Source: Candidatus Scotarchaeum otlingeri (GTDB taxonomy: Archaea; Thermoproteota; Nitrososphaeria; Geothermarchaeales; JDFR-13). From it: a DNA stretch of 64,000 bases. The translations under genes were made by a program, and so were the position numbers. The notes under the pieces are model-generated. The model saw nothing but the letters and a program-made list of their open reading frames with translations, had not been told where the DNA came from and made no database searches. The stretch is taken from positions 155,842-219,841 of the forward strand of contig MTMA02000006.1 of assembly GCA_002011075.2 (NCBI GenBank), read 5' to 3'. Each line of letters opens with the position of its first letter. Position 1 is the stretch's first letter. Of this stretch, positions 32,984-41,901 are shown piece after piece.

Positions 32984-33506
32984 CGAGGTCGAGATTAAAA
33001 AGAATATTATGCAACGCGTTAAGTTGGATAAGGTAGTTGTACATATATCGGTCGGTGGAGACTGGAATAAACTTCAAAAAGCTGCTAAGCTATTAGAAGA
33101 GATAACAGGACAAAAGCCGATAATAAAGAAGGCGAAAAGAACAATCAAATCGTTCGGGATAAGCAGAAACCAACCGATATCAGCAATGGTTACTTTAAGG
33201 AAAGATAAGGCTAAGAGCTTTTTATTACGCGCGTTGGACGCAGTGGATTATCGGATTAAGGAATCATCCTTCGATGAGAATGGAAATCTCGCTTTTGGAA
33301 TTAGTGAGCATCTTATGCTTCCCGACGTTAGATACGACCCAGAAATAGGCATCTTCGGTATGGATATAATTGTGTCTTTGGCTAAGCCTGGTAGGCGTGT
33401 GAAGCTCAGAAAATATAGAAGGTCAAGGCTTGGTAAGAATGCCAAGGTGACTAAGGAAGAGGCTATAGAGTTCTTTAAATCTGAGTTTAATGTTGAGGTG
33501 ATTTAG
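32973..33506 (+). CDS. rpl5: Large ribosomal subunit protein uL5
   Basis: A 177-residue uL5, a 5S rRNA-binding protein of the central protuberance. Seen are [84 protein letters not shown]. The start is one of two adjacent GTG codons, overlapping the eS4 end by about 11 bases. Confidence 0.95.
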   Translation: MVSNEVEIKKNIMQRVKLDKVVVHISVGGDWNKLQKAAKLLEEITGQKPIIKKAKRTIKSFGISRNQPISAMVTLRKDKAKSFLLRALDAVDYRIKESSFDENGNLAFGISEHLMLPDVRYDPEIGIFGMDIIVSLAKPGRRVKLRKYRRSRLGKNAKVTKEEAIEFFKSEFNVEVI

Positions 33507-33507
33507 G

Positions 33508-33669
33508 TTGGTGAGGCCTAAGCCAAAGGAACGTAGATTCGGTAAGGGAAGTAGGAGGTGCATTAGATGTGGCACTCATGTCGCGGTTATCCAAGCCAGG
33601 GGAATATTCTTGTGTAGAAGATGTTTTAGGGAAATGGCGCCGAAGTTAGGATTCAAAAAATATAATTAG
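33508..33669 (+). CDS. rps14: Small ribosomal subunit protein uS14 (zinc form)
   Basis: A 53-residue zinc-binding uS14 between uL5 and uS8, the universal position. Four ligands are visible as CIRC and CRRC (residues 18-21 and 36-39), within [33 protein letters not shown] in pieces; the C terminus is KLGFKKYN. The start is TTG at 33508, one base after the uL5 stop, with GTG at 33511 as alternative. Confidence 0.94.
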   Translation: MVRPKPKERRFGKGSRRCIRCGTHVAVIQARGIFLCRRCFREMAPKLGFKKYN

Positions 33670-33685
33670 TGGTGAGGGAGTCGAA

Positions 33686-34075
33686 ATGCAGATGGATAAT
33701 ATCTCTAACATGATGGTATCAATTAAGAATGCTGAGGCGATAAGGAAACGAGAGGTAATTGTTTGGCCGGCGTCTAAACTGGCTGGAGAAGTATTGAGGA
33801 TACTCCAGAGAGAAGGGTATGTTGGAGAGATAGAGTTGATTGATGACGGGAGAGGAGGCAAATTTAGGGTTCAATTATTAGGCCGGATTAATGACTGTGG
33901 CGCTATTAAGCCGAGGTATCCCGTTAAGAAAGATGAGATATTGGATTATGCAAGGAGATATCTCCCATCAAGAGAGCTAGGTATACTCATAATTTCTACA
34001 AATAAAGGCTTGAAGACGCATATGGAGTGTCTAGATGAGGGAATTGGAGGTGTTTTGATAGCATATGTCTACTGA
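33686..34075 (+). CDS. rps8: Small ribosomal subunit protein uS8
   Basis: A 129-residue uS8, which organises the central domain of 16S rRNA. NISNMMVSIKNAEAIRKREVIVWPASKLAGEVLRILQREGYV and the C-terminal [31 protein letters not shown] are diagnostic. A second in-frame ATG two codons in could be the start. It overlaps uL6 by 11 bases. Confidence 0.96.
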   Translation: MQMDNISNMMVSIKNAEAIRKREVIVWPASKLAGEVLRILQREGYVGEIELIDDGRGGKFRVQLLGRINDCGAIKPRYPVKKDEILDYARRYLPSRELGILIISTNKGLKTHMECLDEGIGGVLIAYVY

Positions 34076-34661
34076 TAATATGGAGGTGACTAGTAAAGTG
34101 GCTCAGAAAGAGCATTGGGGAGAGATTGAGGTCCCAGAAGGTGTAGATGTAAAGATAGAGGATAATATTATTGAGGTAAAAGGGAGGCTTGGTAGTATAA
34201 CGAAGGATTTCAGTAAAGTTCCTATGGAGCTTTATCTTAAAGATGGAAAGATCCGTTTCAAGATTTATATAAAGGGTAAACGTGGCGCTGCATTGATTAA
34301 TACGATTAAGAGCAAATTTAGGAATATGTTTATAGGTGTAGATAAAGGATATACTTATAAAATGAAGGTCTTCTATATCCACTTCCCCATTACTGTAGAG
34401 GTTTCTGGGGATGAAGTTATAATTAAGAACTTTACAGGTGAACGTGGTGTAAGAAGAGCCCGTATTATGCCCGGCGTCACCGTTAAGGTGAGGAAGAAAG
34501 GCCCTGAGTCTGAATTAATATTAACGGGTCTAGATAAGGATATGGTATCGCAGACAGCGGCAAATATTTTCTTGTCTTGTAAGATTAAGCGGAAGGATCC
34601 CCGTGTATTTTTAGATGGGATATATTTATATTATAAAGGAGTGGGGATGGAGGATGCCTAA
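34065..34661 (+). CDS. rpl6: Large ribosomal subunit protein uL6
   Basis: A 198-residue uL6 with two repeated domains: residues about 20-95 ([27 protein letters not shown]) and about 100-185 ([35 protein letters not shown]). The C terminus has [20 protein letters not shown]. It sits near the factor-binding centre. Its last codons overlap the eL32 start. Confidence 0.95.
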   Translation: MSTDNMEVTSKVAQKEHWGEIEVPEGVDVKIEDNIIEVKGRLGSITKDFSKVPMELYLKDGKIRFKIYIKGKRGAALINTIKSKFRNMFIGVDKGYTYKMKVFYIHFPITVEVSGDEVIIKNFTGERGVRRARIMPGVTVKVRKKGPESELILTGLDKDMVSQTAANIFLSCKIKRKDPRVFLDGIYLYYKGVGMEDA

Positions 34662-35049
34662 AAAGCCTGTGCTTACTGAGGAAGAGATTAGGCTTTTAAA
34701 GATAAGAGTCGAGAAGAAAAAGAAGAAACCAGATTTTATTAGACAGGAGAGTTGGAGGTATGTTCGTGTAAAGCCTAATTGGAGGAGGCCTAGAGGAATA
34801 GATAGTAAAATGAGGCTCAAAAGGAAAGGCAAACCCAAGTTACCTAATATAGGTTATAAGAGTCCAGAGCTGGTTAGAGGAATCCATCCATCTGGTTTTA
34901 GAGAGAAACTTGTATATAATGTAAAGGAGCTTGAGGATGTGGATCCAGAGAGGGTTGCTATTAGGATAGCATCACGTGTAGGTAAACGTAAACGTATAGA
35001 GATCATTAGGAGGGCTGATGAGCTAGGTATCAAGGTCTTAAATAGATAG
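34654..35049 (+). CDS. rpl32e: Large ribosomal subunit protein eL32
   Basis: A 131-residue eL32. Typical is [46 protein letters not shown], read in pieces, followed by [18 protein letters not shown] and [14 protein letters not shown]. The ATG at 34654 follows GGAGG; upstream in-frame starts lie within the uL6 coding end and are rejected. The protein is specific to archaea and eukaryotes. Confidence 0.95.
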   Translation: MPKKPVLTEEEIRLLKIRVEKKKKKPDFIRQESWRYVRVKPNWRRPRGIDSKMRLKRKGKPKLPNIGYKSPELVRGIHPSGFREKLVYNVKELEDVDPERVAIRIASRVGKRKRIEIIRRADELGIKVLNR

Positions 35050-35061
35050 TGGGTGATGGCT

Positions 35062-35484
35062 ATGGTCAATATAGAGCTTAAACGACGGCTGGCTGCAAGG
35101 GTATTGGGTGTAGGTGTAGATAGGGTTTGGATCGATCCAGAGCGTATAGATGAGGTTTATGATGTGGATACAAGGGAAGATATTAGGATATTAATTAGAA
35201 GGGGAGTTATAAAGGTTAAGCCTGTTAAAGGCCAAGTCATTAGAAGGCGGAAGCGTAAACGTGGGCCGGGTAGTAGAAAGGGACCTGCTACCAGCCGCAT
35301 GCCTAAAAAACAGAGGTGGATGATGCGGGTACGTGCTCAGAGACGTTTCTTACGGATGCTTAGAGATAAGGGTGTATTAAGCCCTAAACAGTATAGAAAA
35401 TTATATATGATGGTTAAAGGAGGAATGTTTAGAAGTAAAGCGCATTTGAGAGAATATATTAAGCATCATGTTGTTGGTGAATAA
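35062..35484 (+). CDS. rpl19e: Large ribosomal subunit protein eL19
   Basis: A 140-residue eL19 with an N-terminal globular domain (NIELKRRLAARVLGVGVDRVWIDPERIDEV), a basic linker (RRRKRKRGPGSRKGPATSRMPKKQRWM) that dives into rRNA, and a helical C terminus. I choose the ATG at 35062 because GGGTGAT precedes it; ATG 35056 and GTG 35053 are in frame. It makes an intersubunit bridge. Confidence 0.94.
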   Translation: MVNIELKRRLAARVLGVGVDRVWIDPERIDEVYDVDTREDIRILIRRGVIKVKPVKGQVIRRRKRKRGPGSRKGPATSRMPKKQRWMMRVRAQRRFLRMLRDKGVLSPKQYRKLYMMVKGGMFRSKAHLREYIKHHVVGE

Positions 35485-35487
35485 AAG

Positions 35488-36084
35488 ATGGGTAGAGCGA
35501 AGAATGCAAGGTATAATGTGCCTTTTAGGAGGCGAAGAGAATATAGAACTGATTATAAACTTAGGAGAAGCTTATTATTATCTAATAAACCGATTTTTAC
35601 TGTTAGAAGATCTAATAGGTATATTTATGTCTCGATTTCGATACCCCAAATAGGCGGAGACAAAACATTATTAACTGTATCCTCGCAAGTATTAGCCAAA
35701 AAATATGGCTGGGTTAATCTCAAGAATATTCCCGCTGCATATCTCACTGGGCTTATCGCGGGGATTAAGGCTCTGAAAAACGATATTAATGAGGCTGTAA
35801 TTAATTTAGGGCCAGCTTGGAGTAAACGTGCCTCGATTCCATTTGCAGCTGCTATGGGCGCTATAGAGGCTGGACTGAATATTCCTTTGGGGGAAGAAGC
35901 CTACATAGATGAATCGAGGATAAAGGGAGAACATATATCTGCATATGCATCTTTGCTTAAAAAGAACAATCCCGAGAGATATAGGTCTTTATTCTCGAGA
36001 TACCTAAATTCGGATATTGACCCGGAGAAGATTCCGTCTCTATTTATAGAGACGAAAAAGAAGATATTGGAGGAGGATTGGTGA
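35488..36084 (+). CDS. rpl18: Large ribosomal subunit protein uL18
   Basis: A 198-residue archaeal uL18, a 5S rRNA binder of the central protuberance. Seen are YNVPFRRRREYRTDYKLRRSLLLSNKP, VRRSNRYIYVSISIPQIGGDKTL, AYLTGLIAGIKAL and the archaeal C-terminal extension (NIPLGEEAYIDESRIKGEHISAYA). The stop codon overlaps the uS5 ATG by one base. Confidence 0.95.
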   Translation: MGRAKNARYNVPFRRRREYRTDYKLRRSLLLSNKPIFTVRRSNRYIYVSISIPQIGGDKTLLTVSSQVLAKKYGWVNLKNIPAAYLTGLIAGIKALKNDINEAVINLGPAWSKRASIPFAAAMGAIEAGLNIPLGEEAYIDESRIKGEHISAYASLLKKNNPERYRSLFSRYLNSDIDPEKIPSLFIETKKKILEEDW

Positions 36085-36719
36085 TGGGTACACGTGTAGA
36101 GCCGCCGTCAGAGGATTGGGAGCCTAAGACCAGATTGGGAAGATTAGTATATGATAGGAAGATAGCGTCGATGGAAGAGGTTCTCCAAAATAATTTTGTT
36201 ATTAAAGAGCCAGAGATTGTCCGTTTATTAGTTCCTAATCTCGAGTATGAAGTTATCGAGATAAGACTAGTACAGAAACAGACCGATTCGGGAGAAAGAT
36301 CTAAATTTAGAAGTGTAGTTGCTGTGGGTAATAGGGATGGATGGATAGGAGTGGGTGTTGGAAAGGCAAGGCAAGTCCACCAATCGATCCAGAAGGCGTT
36401 AAATAAAGCCTTACTAAATATAGCTCCAGTACGTCGGGGATGTGGTAGCTGGGAATGTGGATGTGGATCTAACCACTCCTTAATAACCTCAGTATCCGGT
36501 AAATGGGGTAGTGTAAAAGTGATGCTACGTCCTGGACCTCGAGGACTTGGGATTGTGGGTGGAGATACAGCTAAAATTGTGTTAGAATTAGCTGGTATAG
36601 AAGATGTATGGGCGATAGCTTTCGGGGAAACTAGGACGCCTCTTTCATTTGCTATGGCAACATATGATGCATTGAGAAATACCTATAAAATAGTTACTAG
36701 AGACTTTTGGATAAGGTGA
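36084..36719 (+). CDS. rps5: Small ribosomal subunit protein uS5
   Basis: A 211-residue uS5 with the double-stranded-RNA-binding-like N domain (SGERSKFRSVVAVGNRDGWIGVGVGKARQVHQSIQKALNKA in pieces), a CGSWECGCGSNHSL segment typical of archaeal/eukaryotic forms, and the C domain (MLRPGPRGLGIVGGDTAKIVLELAGIEDVWA). It contributes to the mRNA entry pore and decoding fidelity. The ATG at 36084 overlaps the uL18 stop. Confidence 0.95.
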   Translation: MGTRVEPPSEDWEPKTRLGRLVYDRKIASMEEVLQNNFVIKEPEIVRLLVPNLEYEVIEIRLVQKQTDSGERSKFRSVVAVGNRDGWIGVGVGKARQVHQSIQKALNKALLNIAPVRRGCGSWECGCGSNHSLITSVSGKWGSVKVMLRPGPRGLGIVGGDTAKIVLELAGIEDVWAIAFGETRTPLSFAMATYDALRNTYKIVTRDFWIR

Positions 36720-36723
36720 TACT

Positions 36724-37188
36724 ATGGGGAGTTTTATCGTACTGAGGATACGGGGTAGGGTTGATGTGAGATATGATATTTCAGAGACTCTCAATCGTTT
36801 AAATCTCCCTAGGAAGTTCCACGCAACCATTATTCCCGACGATGAAGTATATAAAGGCATGCTATATAAGGTAAAGGATTATATAGCCTATGGTCCCGCT
36901 GACCCAGAAACTGTTAAAGAGTTGTTGCTAAAGAGAGGTAGGCTAAAAGGCAATAAAGCCATTACAGAGGAGATGATTAAAGACTTAACGGGTATGGATT
37001 TGGATGAGTTGGCTAAGGAGCTCTCAGCGGGGTCTTTGAAGTTAAAGGACATCAAGGGGCTTAAACCAGTATTTAGATTAAATCCTCCTAGAGGCGGATT
37101 TAAAGGCAGTATTAAAAAGCATATTAAAGTCGGTGGAGAATTGGGTTACCGAGAAGATATATCTGCATTAATCAAGAGGATGTTATAA
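36724..37188 (+). CDS. rpl30: Large ribosomal subunit protein uL30
   Basis: A 154-residue archaeal uL30 (bacterial ones are about 60). Core: FIVLRIRGRVDVRYDISETLNRLNLPRKFHATIIPDDEVYKGMLYKVKDYIAYG in pieces. The archaeal extension contains the FRLNPPRGGFKGSIKKHIKVGGELGYR segment. It follows uS5 by four bases. Confidence 0.95.
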   Translation: MGSFIVLRIRGRVDVRYDISETLNRLNLPRKFHATIIPDDEVYKGMLYKVKDYIAYGPADPETVKELLLKRGRLKGNKAITEEMIKDLTGMDLDELAKELSAGSLKLKDIKGLKPVFRLNPPRGGFKGSIKKHIKVGGELGYREDISALIKRML

Positions 37189-37212
37189 AAATATTATGTT
37201 GAGGTGTATCCG

Positions 37213-37611
37213 ATGCCGCATAGAAAAAGAAAGACCCGTAAATTAAGGGGATCACGTACAATGGGCTGGGGACAAATTGGGCAGCATAGGGGGTCGGGCT
37301 CGAGGGGAGGATATGGTAAAGCAGGCCTTCATAAACATAAATGGTTTTATACGTTGAAATATGCCCCTAACCATTTTGGTAGACACGGGTTCAAGAGTAT
37401 TTATCCAAAGAAGAGGGCAATTAACATAAGTCAACTGGTGGAATTAGCATATAAACTTGGTAGTAAGATTGATTTATCTTCTTTGGGAATAGATAAATTG
37501 GTGGGTAAAGGAAAGATCACGTTTCCGGTAGAGGTATATGTTAAGCAGGCTAGTGAATCGGCTATTAAAAAGATTGAAGGGGCTGGTGGAAAAGTAATTA
37601 TACTTGAATAA
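37213..37611 (+). CDS. rpl15: Large ribosomal subunit protein uL15
   Basis: A 132-residue uL15. Features: basic KRKTRKLRGSRTMGWGQIGQHRGSGSRGGYGKAGLHKHKW (read in pieces), NHFGRHGF and a C-terminal globular domain ending KIEGAGGKVIILE. I choose ATG 37213, following GAGGTG, rather than GTG 37204. It directly precedes secY, the conserved order. Confidence 0.95.
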   Translation: MPHRKRKTRKLRGSRTMGWGQIGQHRGSGSRGGYGKAGLHKHKWFYTLKYAPNHFGRHGFKSIYPKKRAINISQLVELAYKLGSKIDLSSLGIDKLVGKGKITFPVEVYVKQASESAIKKIEGAGGKVIILE

Positions 37612-37627
37612 TATAATGGGTGTGGGT

Positions 37628-39040
37628 ATGGGGGCAAAAGATATTCTCCGTCAAGTTGCGTCGGTATTACCCGAAGTAGCGCCGCCAGAAAGGAAGTTAA
37701 CATTAAAGAGGCGGCTTATATGGACCGGTATAGTAGTTATTTTATATCTCTTGATGGGTGAGATTCCTCTTTATGGTGTTTCACAAGGTGGAGGCGACCC
37801 CCTCGGATTTGCACGTATTATATTCGCTTCACAGAGAGGAACGTTACTTGAATTGGGGATAGGCCCTATAGTTACAGCTGGATTAATTATGCAGTTATTA
37901 GCAGGCGCCGAAATAATTAGATTCGACTTTAGGGATCCTGATGAACGGGCTATATTTACAGCGGCAACTAAGATGCTCACAATTATAGTTACAGTGGTAG
38001 AAGCCGCTGCATTTGTTATGACAGGAATAATACAGATAACAAGGGTAAGTTTTGAGGGGCTCTTGATAGTGTTTGTACAGCTAGTGGTGGCCACACTTAT
38101 ATTGATGCTTCTAGATGAGATGGTTCAAAAGGGATGGGGGATAGGAAGCGGTATAAGTCTATTTATAGCGGTAGGAGTTAGCCAAATGATCTTCTGGGAT
38201 ATATTCAGTCCTTTGACTGTGGCTGGTGAACCATATGGCGTAATACCATATGTGATCTATGCCTTATTATCAGGTATACCAATAAATAACCTGTTTATCA
38301 GACCGGGTAATTATCCAAGTATACTGGGGCTAATAGCTACTATTATAGTTACTATTATTATATTATATGCTGAAGGAATAAGGATAGAGCTGCCTGTATC
38401 ATATGCCCAACACAGGGGACTCAGAGGCCGATATCCCGTTAAATTATTATATGTGTCCAATATCCCGGTTATACTGACATCCACATTAATGGCTGATATT
38501 ATGCTAGTAAGCCAAATGATATGGACCCGTTTTAACCCTAATAATTCTGATCCTATTCTCAATCTGATCGGGATGTATAATACTACTAATCAGACTATAG
38601 TACCGGTTGGTGGATTAGCCTACTATGTGACCCCTCCATCAGACATCTTCACAGCGATAAATCAACCGCTAAGGACAATCGTTTTTGTATCTTTTATGAT
38701 TATATTTAGCATACTCTTTGCTGTTATATGGGTTGAAGTAGGAGGTCTCTCTGCAGATAAAGTTTCTCAGCAACTTATCGATTCAGGCATGCAGATACCT
38801 GGGTTTAGAAGGAGATCATCATCTATATCGATATTGCTAGGACGCTATATTCCTGCAGTAACGGTTATAGGAGGATTCTTTGTAGGCCTCATAGCCGGAG
38901 CAGCTCAAATTGTGGGTGTATTTGGCAGTGGAATGGGTATTCTACTTACAGTCGATATTTTGATGAATTATTATCAGACATTAATGCGGGAGCAGATTGA
39001 GGAGGTGTACCCCGCCCTCTCTAGATTCCTACAGGTGTAG
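37628..39040 (+). CDS. secY: Preprotein translocase subunit SecY (Sec61 alpha)
   Basis: A protein of about 470 residues with ten transmembrane helices forming the translocation channel. Early segments LTLKRRLIWTGIVVILYLLMGEIPLYG and GIGPIVTAGLIMQLLAGAEII (plug and TM2) are characteristic, as are LPVSYAQHRGLRGRYPVKLLYVSNIPVILTS and the C-terminal GRYIPAVTVIGGFFVGLIA. I choose ATG 37628 after GGGTGTGGGT; ATG 37616 is in frame. SecE is encoded near 58.9 kb. Confidence 0.96.
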   Translation: MGAKDILRQVASVLPEVAPPERKLTLKRRLIWTGIVVILYLLMGEIPLYGVSQGGGDPLGFARIIFASQRGTLLELGIGPIVTAGLIMQLLAGAEIIRFDFRDPDERAIFTAATKMLTIIVTVVEAAAFVMTGIIQITRVSFEGLLIVFVQLVVATLILMLLDEMVQKGWGIGSGISLFIAVGVSQMIFWDIFSPLTVAGEPYGVIPYVIYALLSGIPINNLFIRPGNYPSILGLIATIIVTIIILYAEGIRIELPVSYAQHRGLRGRYPVKLLYVSNIPVILTSTLMADIMLVSQMIWTRFNPNNSDPILNLIGMYNTTNQTIVPVGGLAYYVTPPSDIFTAINQPLRTIVFVSFMIIFSILFAVIWVEVGGLSADKVSQQLIDSGMQIPGFRRRSSSISILLGRYIPAVTVIGGFFVGLIAGAAQIVGVFGSGMGILLTVDILMNYYQTLMREQIEEVYPALSRFLQV

Positions 39041-39044
39041 TCCT

Positions 39045-39641
39045 ATGGGTAAAGTAGTAATTATATCTGGATTACCGGGAGTAGGTAAATCTACCGTCGT
39101 CGCTAGAGCCATCGACAATATTAGGAGGAAAGGTTTTAAAATAACAATGGTGAATTATGGGACAAAGATGATGGAGATAGCTTCCAGTAAGGGTTGGGTT
39201 AATCACAGAGATCAAATGCGGCGTTTATCTCTCGATAAACAGCTTAGTCTTCAAAGAGAGGCCGCTATGAGAATAAGGCAAATGGCAGAGAAATATGATG
39301 TAGTCATTATAGATACCCATATGTTCATTAATACTAAGGAGGGGCGGTGGCCAGGGTTTTCTAGAAATAACCTGGACTTGGTAAAGCCTGATTTAATAGT
39401 TTTGATAGAGGCGTCTCCACAAGAAATATTGGCAAGGCGTTCTAGAGACGAGTCTAGAATCAGAGAGTTGTATCCTGAGAAGAAGATAATGGAGGATCTG
39501 AGTTATAATAGATCAATAGCAGCTACTATATCTGTATTGACGGGGATGCCGGTCGCTAATATATTAAATAAGGAGGGTAAAGCAGATGAGGCGGCCAAGG
39601 AGCTGGAGGATATCCTTATCGAGGTGATAAATAGAAAATGA
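39045..39641 (+). CDS. adkA: Archaeal adenylate kinase (AdkA)
   Basis: A 198-residue archaeal-type adenylate kinase, distinct from bacterial Adk. The P loop is SGLPGVGKST (residues 8-17). Then come VNYGTKMMEIAS, HRDQMRRLSLDKQLSLQ, VIIDTHMFI and ARRSRDESRIRELYPEK. It catalyses ATP + AMP to 2 ADP. It lies 4 bases after secY and overlaps the next gene by 4 bases, as usual in archaea. Confidence 0.94.
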   Translation: MGKVVIISGLPGVGKSTVVARAIDNIRRKGFKITMVNYGTKMMEIASSKGWVNHRDQMRRLSLDKQLSLQREAAMRIRQMAEKYDVVIIDTHMFINTKEGRWPGFSRNNLDLVKPDLIVLIEASPQEILARRSRDESRIRELYPEKKIMEDLSYNRSIAATISVLTGMPVANILNKEGKADEAAKELEDILIEVINRK

Positions 39642-40093
39642 GTATTTATGACCCATGGGCTGCACTAATAATAATATCCCTGGCAGCCCTAGGTATGAAC
39701 GTGATATCCGGAATTTTGAATCGGCTCTTTGTGTATACACCTGATTTAATAGCCAAAAGACAAGAGATACAAAGGATAAAGCAGGAGTATCAAGAGGCGA
39801 AGAGGCTTGGCGATGAAAAGAGGCTTAGAAAAATGGAGAAGAAAATGCAGATGGCGAAGAAATTGGAGGCTGAGGTATCCCTGAAATCTATGAGGCCCTT
39901 TATAATAACTATTATTGTGTTCTGGGTTATGTGGGGCTGGCTCAATAGTTTATATGGTGGTATGGGCAACTTCGTGATACTTCCATTTCCACTCCCCATA
40001 ATTGGGTTAACAAGCAACTTCTTCTGGTGGTATTTGATATCGTCATTTGCATTTAGCGCATTAACACGTAGATATTTCTATCCGAGTATGTAA
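39638..40093 (+). CDS. DUF106/EMC3-family (YidC-like) membrane insertase
   Basis: A 151-residue archaeal Oxa1/YidC-superfamily protein. TM1 lies about residues 8-28, a cytoplasmic coiled coil (QEIQRIKQEYQEAKRLGDEKRLRKMEKKMQ) about 41-71, and two C-terminal membrane helices about 87-108 and 125-145, the last ending in FWWYLISSFAFSALTRRYF. This three-helix plan is that of Ylp1/DUF106. It helps insert membrane proteins; position after secY supports this. Confidence 0.9.
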   Translation: MSIYDPWAALIIISLAALGMNVISGILNRLFVYTPDLIAKRQEIQRIKQEYQEAKRLGDEKRLRKMEKKMQMAKKLEAEVSLKSMRPFIITIIVFWVMWGWLNSLYGGMGNFVILPFPLPIIGLTSNFFWWYLISSFAFSALTRRYFYPSM

Positions 40094-40147
40094 GGCACAG
40101 CTGTAGGAACCAGTTTTTATAGGAGCTATAGAAATTTATTTGATGAT

Positions 40148-40699
40148 ATGACTAAAAGGAAGGATTTAGTAATTACGATGTCAGGGGTTCATGGTGTAGG
40201 CAAGTCTGTTTATGCAAAAGCTATTGCGGAGAAATATGGATTGAAATATGTATCTTCAGGCATGATTTTTAGAGGCATCGCTCGGAGAAGAAACATTTCA
40301 TTAGAGGATTTATCGAGGGAAGCTGAAGTGTCTCCAGAGCTAGATAAATCGATTGATAATGCTATGATTGAGGAAGGTAAGCGGGGCGGAGTGGTGCTTG
40401 ACGGACTACTTGTGGGGTGGATGCTAAAAGATATAGCCGACATCAAGTTCTGGTTTAAAGCGGATGATATGGTACGTTTTAGTAGAATTGCTGATAGAGA
40501 CGGTGTAGATATAAATAAAGCGATGAAGGAGACGGTCTCAAGAGAAAAAAGTGAAAAAGATAGATTTATGAAGTATTATGGAATTGATCTTGACGATTTA
40601 TCCATATATAATTATGTGATAGATACGACTTGGCTTACAATAGACGATATACTAATGATACTATATAGAATTATCGATAGATATATAGAGAGAGGATGA
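40148..40699 (+). CDS. cmk: Cytidylate kinase
   Basis: A 183-residue archaeal-type CMP kinase. P loop MSGVHGVGKSVYAKAIAEKYGL at about 11-32, KYVSSGMIFRGIARRRNISLEDLSREAE, VVLDGLLVGWMLKD, and DRDGVDINKAMKETVSREKSEKDRFMKYYGID with lid arginines. In most archaea eL34 precedes and eL14 follows this gene; both are missing here. A TATA-like tttttatag lies 30 bases ahead, so it may have its own promoter. Confidence 0.93.
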   Translation: MTKRKDLVITMSGVHGVGKSVYAKAIAEKYGLKYVSSGMIFRGIARRRNISLEDLSREAEVSPELDKSIDNAMIEEGKRGGVVLDGLLVGWMLKDIADIKFWFKADDMVRFSRIADRDGVDINKAMKETVSREKSEKDRFMKYYGIDLDDLSIYNYVIDTTWLTIDDILMILYRIIDRYIERG

Positions 40700-40703
40700 T
40701 TAT

Positions 40704-41708
40704 ATGCAGATGGAAAGCCTCATTGAATGGCTTGGGAAAAAACAGGATTTACATCTTGTTGGTGAAGAAGAAGATTTGGGCTTCGGTTTTACTCCTCATG
40801 AACGTCCACCGGAATTATATTTAAAATATGGCGTTATAAATCTGGACAAGCCGCCTGGACCAACAAGCCATCAAGCCACTTCATGGGTTAAACGTATATT
40901 GGGAGTAAGTAAAGCTGGGCATGGAGGAACTCTTGATCCTATGGTGACAGGTGTTTTGCCAATAGGCATCGAAAAAGCAACCGCGGCTATGAGGTATATA
41001 GTTGGTTCATCGAAGGAGTATGTAGGTATAATGAAGCTACATGGGGATGTGTCCTCTAACGATCTTAACAGGGTCTTCAGGCTATTTAGAGGACGCATAT
41101 ACCAGAGGCCTCCCCAGAAAAGCTCGGTTAGACGTAAGCTACGTACTAGAGAGATATATAGTCTTGAATTAATAGAGAAAAGTAATAGAGAAATTCTATT
41201 TAGAGTCCATTGTGAATCGGGTTTTTACGTTAGAAAGCTTGCTCACGATATAGGGATGATCTTAGGTGTTGGCGCTCACTTGAGTGAGCTGAGAAGGGTG
41301 AAGGCCGGTCCCTTTAGTGAAGACTCTATAGTCGATTTTTATAGGCTATATTTTGCTATACACAAGTGGAAAGAAGAAGATGACTTTGGTCTTATGAAAA
41401 AAGTTGTACAGCCTTTCGAAGTTATTTTCAGAGAATTTCCTAAGATAATAATTAAGGATTCGGCTGTCGGCTCTATCGCATATGGTGCTTCTCTGAAGGC
41501 ACCAGGCATGATCGCGGTATCTAATGATGTAAAGGAAAATAGCTATGTCTTACTTATGAGTAAAAAAGGTGAAGGCGTTGCTATAGCTACTTCTTTATAT
41601 GATTATAATGAATTAATCTCCTTGACTAAGGGTGTGGTCGCTACTCCAATAAGGGTGTTTATAGAGAGAGACTTATATCCCCCTCTATGGAAAAAATCAT
41701 CACGATAA
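40704..41708 (+). CDS. cbf5: tRNA/rRNA pseudouridine synthase Cbf5 (TruB family, H/ACA RNP)
   Basis: A 334-residue archaeal dyskerin homologue, catalytic subunit of H/ACA RNPs and of tRNA U55 modification. The catalytic Asp is in AGHGGTLDPMVTGVLPIGI (D78 region); other motifs are NLDKPPGPTSHQ, RPPQKSSVRRKLRTREI and HCESGFYVRKLAHDIG. The C-terminal PUA domain starts near residue 245 (KIIIKDSAVGSIAYGASLKAPGMI). It is 4 bases after cmk. Confidence 0.95.
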   Translation: MQMESLIEWLGKKQDLHLVGEEEDLGFGFTPHERPPELYLKYGVINLDKPPGPTSHQATSWVKRILGVSKAGHGGTLDPMVTGVLPIGIEKATAAMRYIVGSSKEYVGIMKLHGDVSSNDLNRVFRLFRGRIYQRPPQKSSVRRKLRTREIYSLELIEKSNREILFRVHCESGFYVRKLAHDIGMILGVGAHLSELRRVKAGPFSEDSIVDFYRLYFAIHKWKEEDDFGLMKKVVQPFEVIFREFPKIIIKDSAVGSIAYGASLKAPGMIAVSNDVKENSYVLLMSKKGEGVAIATSLYDYNELISLTKGVVATPIRVFIERDLYPPLWKKSSR

Positions 41709-41754
41709 ATGTATATTTATTAGAACTGTATTAATTGAATATTCTGGTAGGAAA

Positions 41755-41855
41755 GCCGGGATGGCCGAGTCGACTAAGGCGCGGGCCTTGAGCTCCTTTA
41801 AGAGAGCCCGTGGGTCTCCTGACCCGCGTGGGTTCAAATCCCACTCCCGGCGCCA
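41755..41855 (+). tRNA. tRNA-Ser (TGA), short intron, CCA encoded
   Basis: Acceptor GCCGGGA/TCCCGGC with discriminator G, a long variable arm (gggtctcctgaccc) and T arm GTGGG/CCCAC mark a class II tRNA. The anticodon stem CGGGC/GCCCG encloses a 19-base loop; removing 12 bases after position 37 leaves CTTGAGA with anticodon TGA. Discriminator G supports Ser rather than Leu. CCA is encoded. Confidence 0.88.
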
Positions 41856-41901
41856 CTCCAATTTAATATATTTATTAATAACTATCTTATGTTGATTAGC
41901 G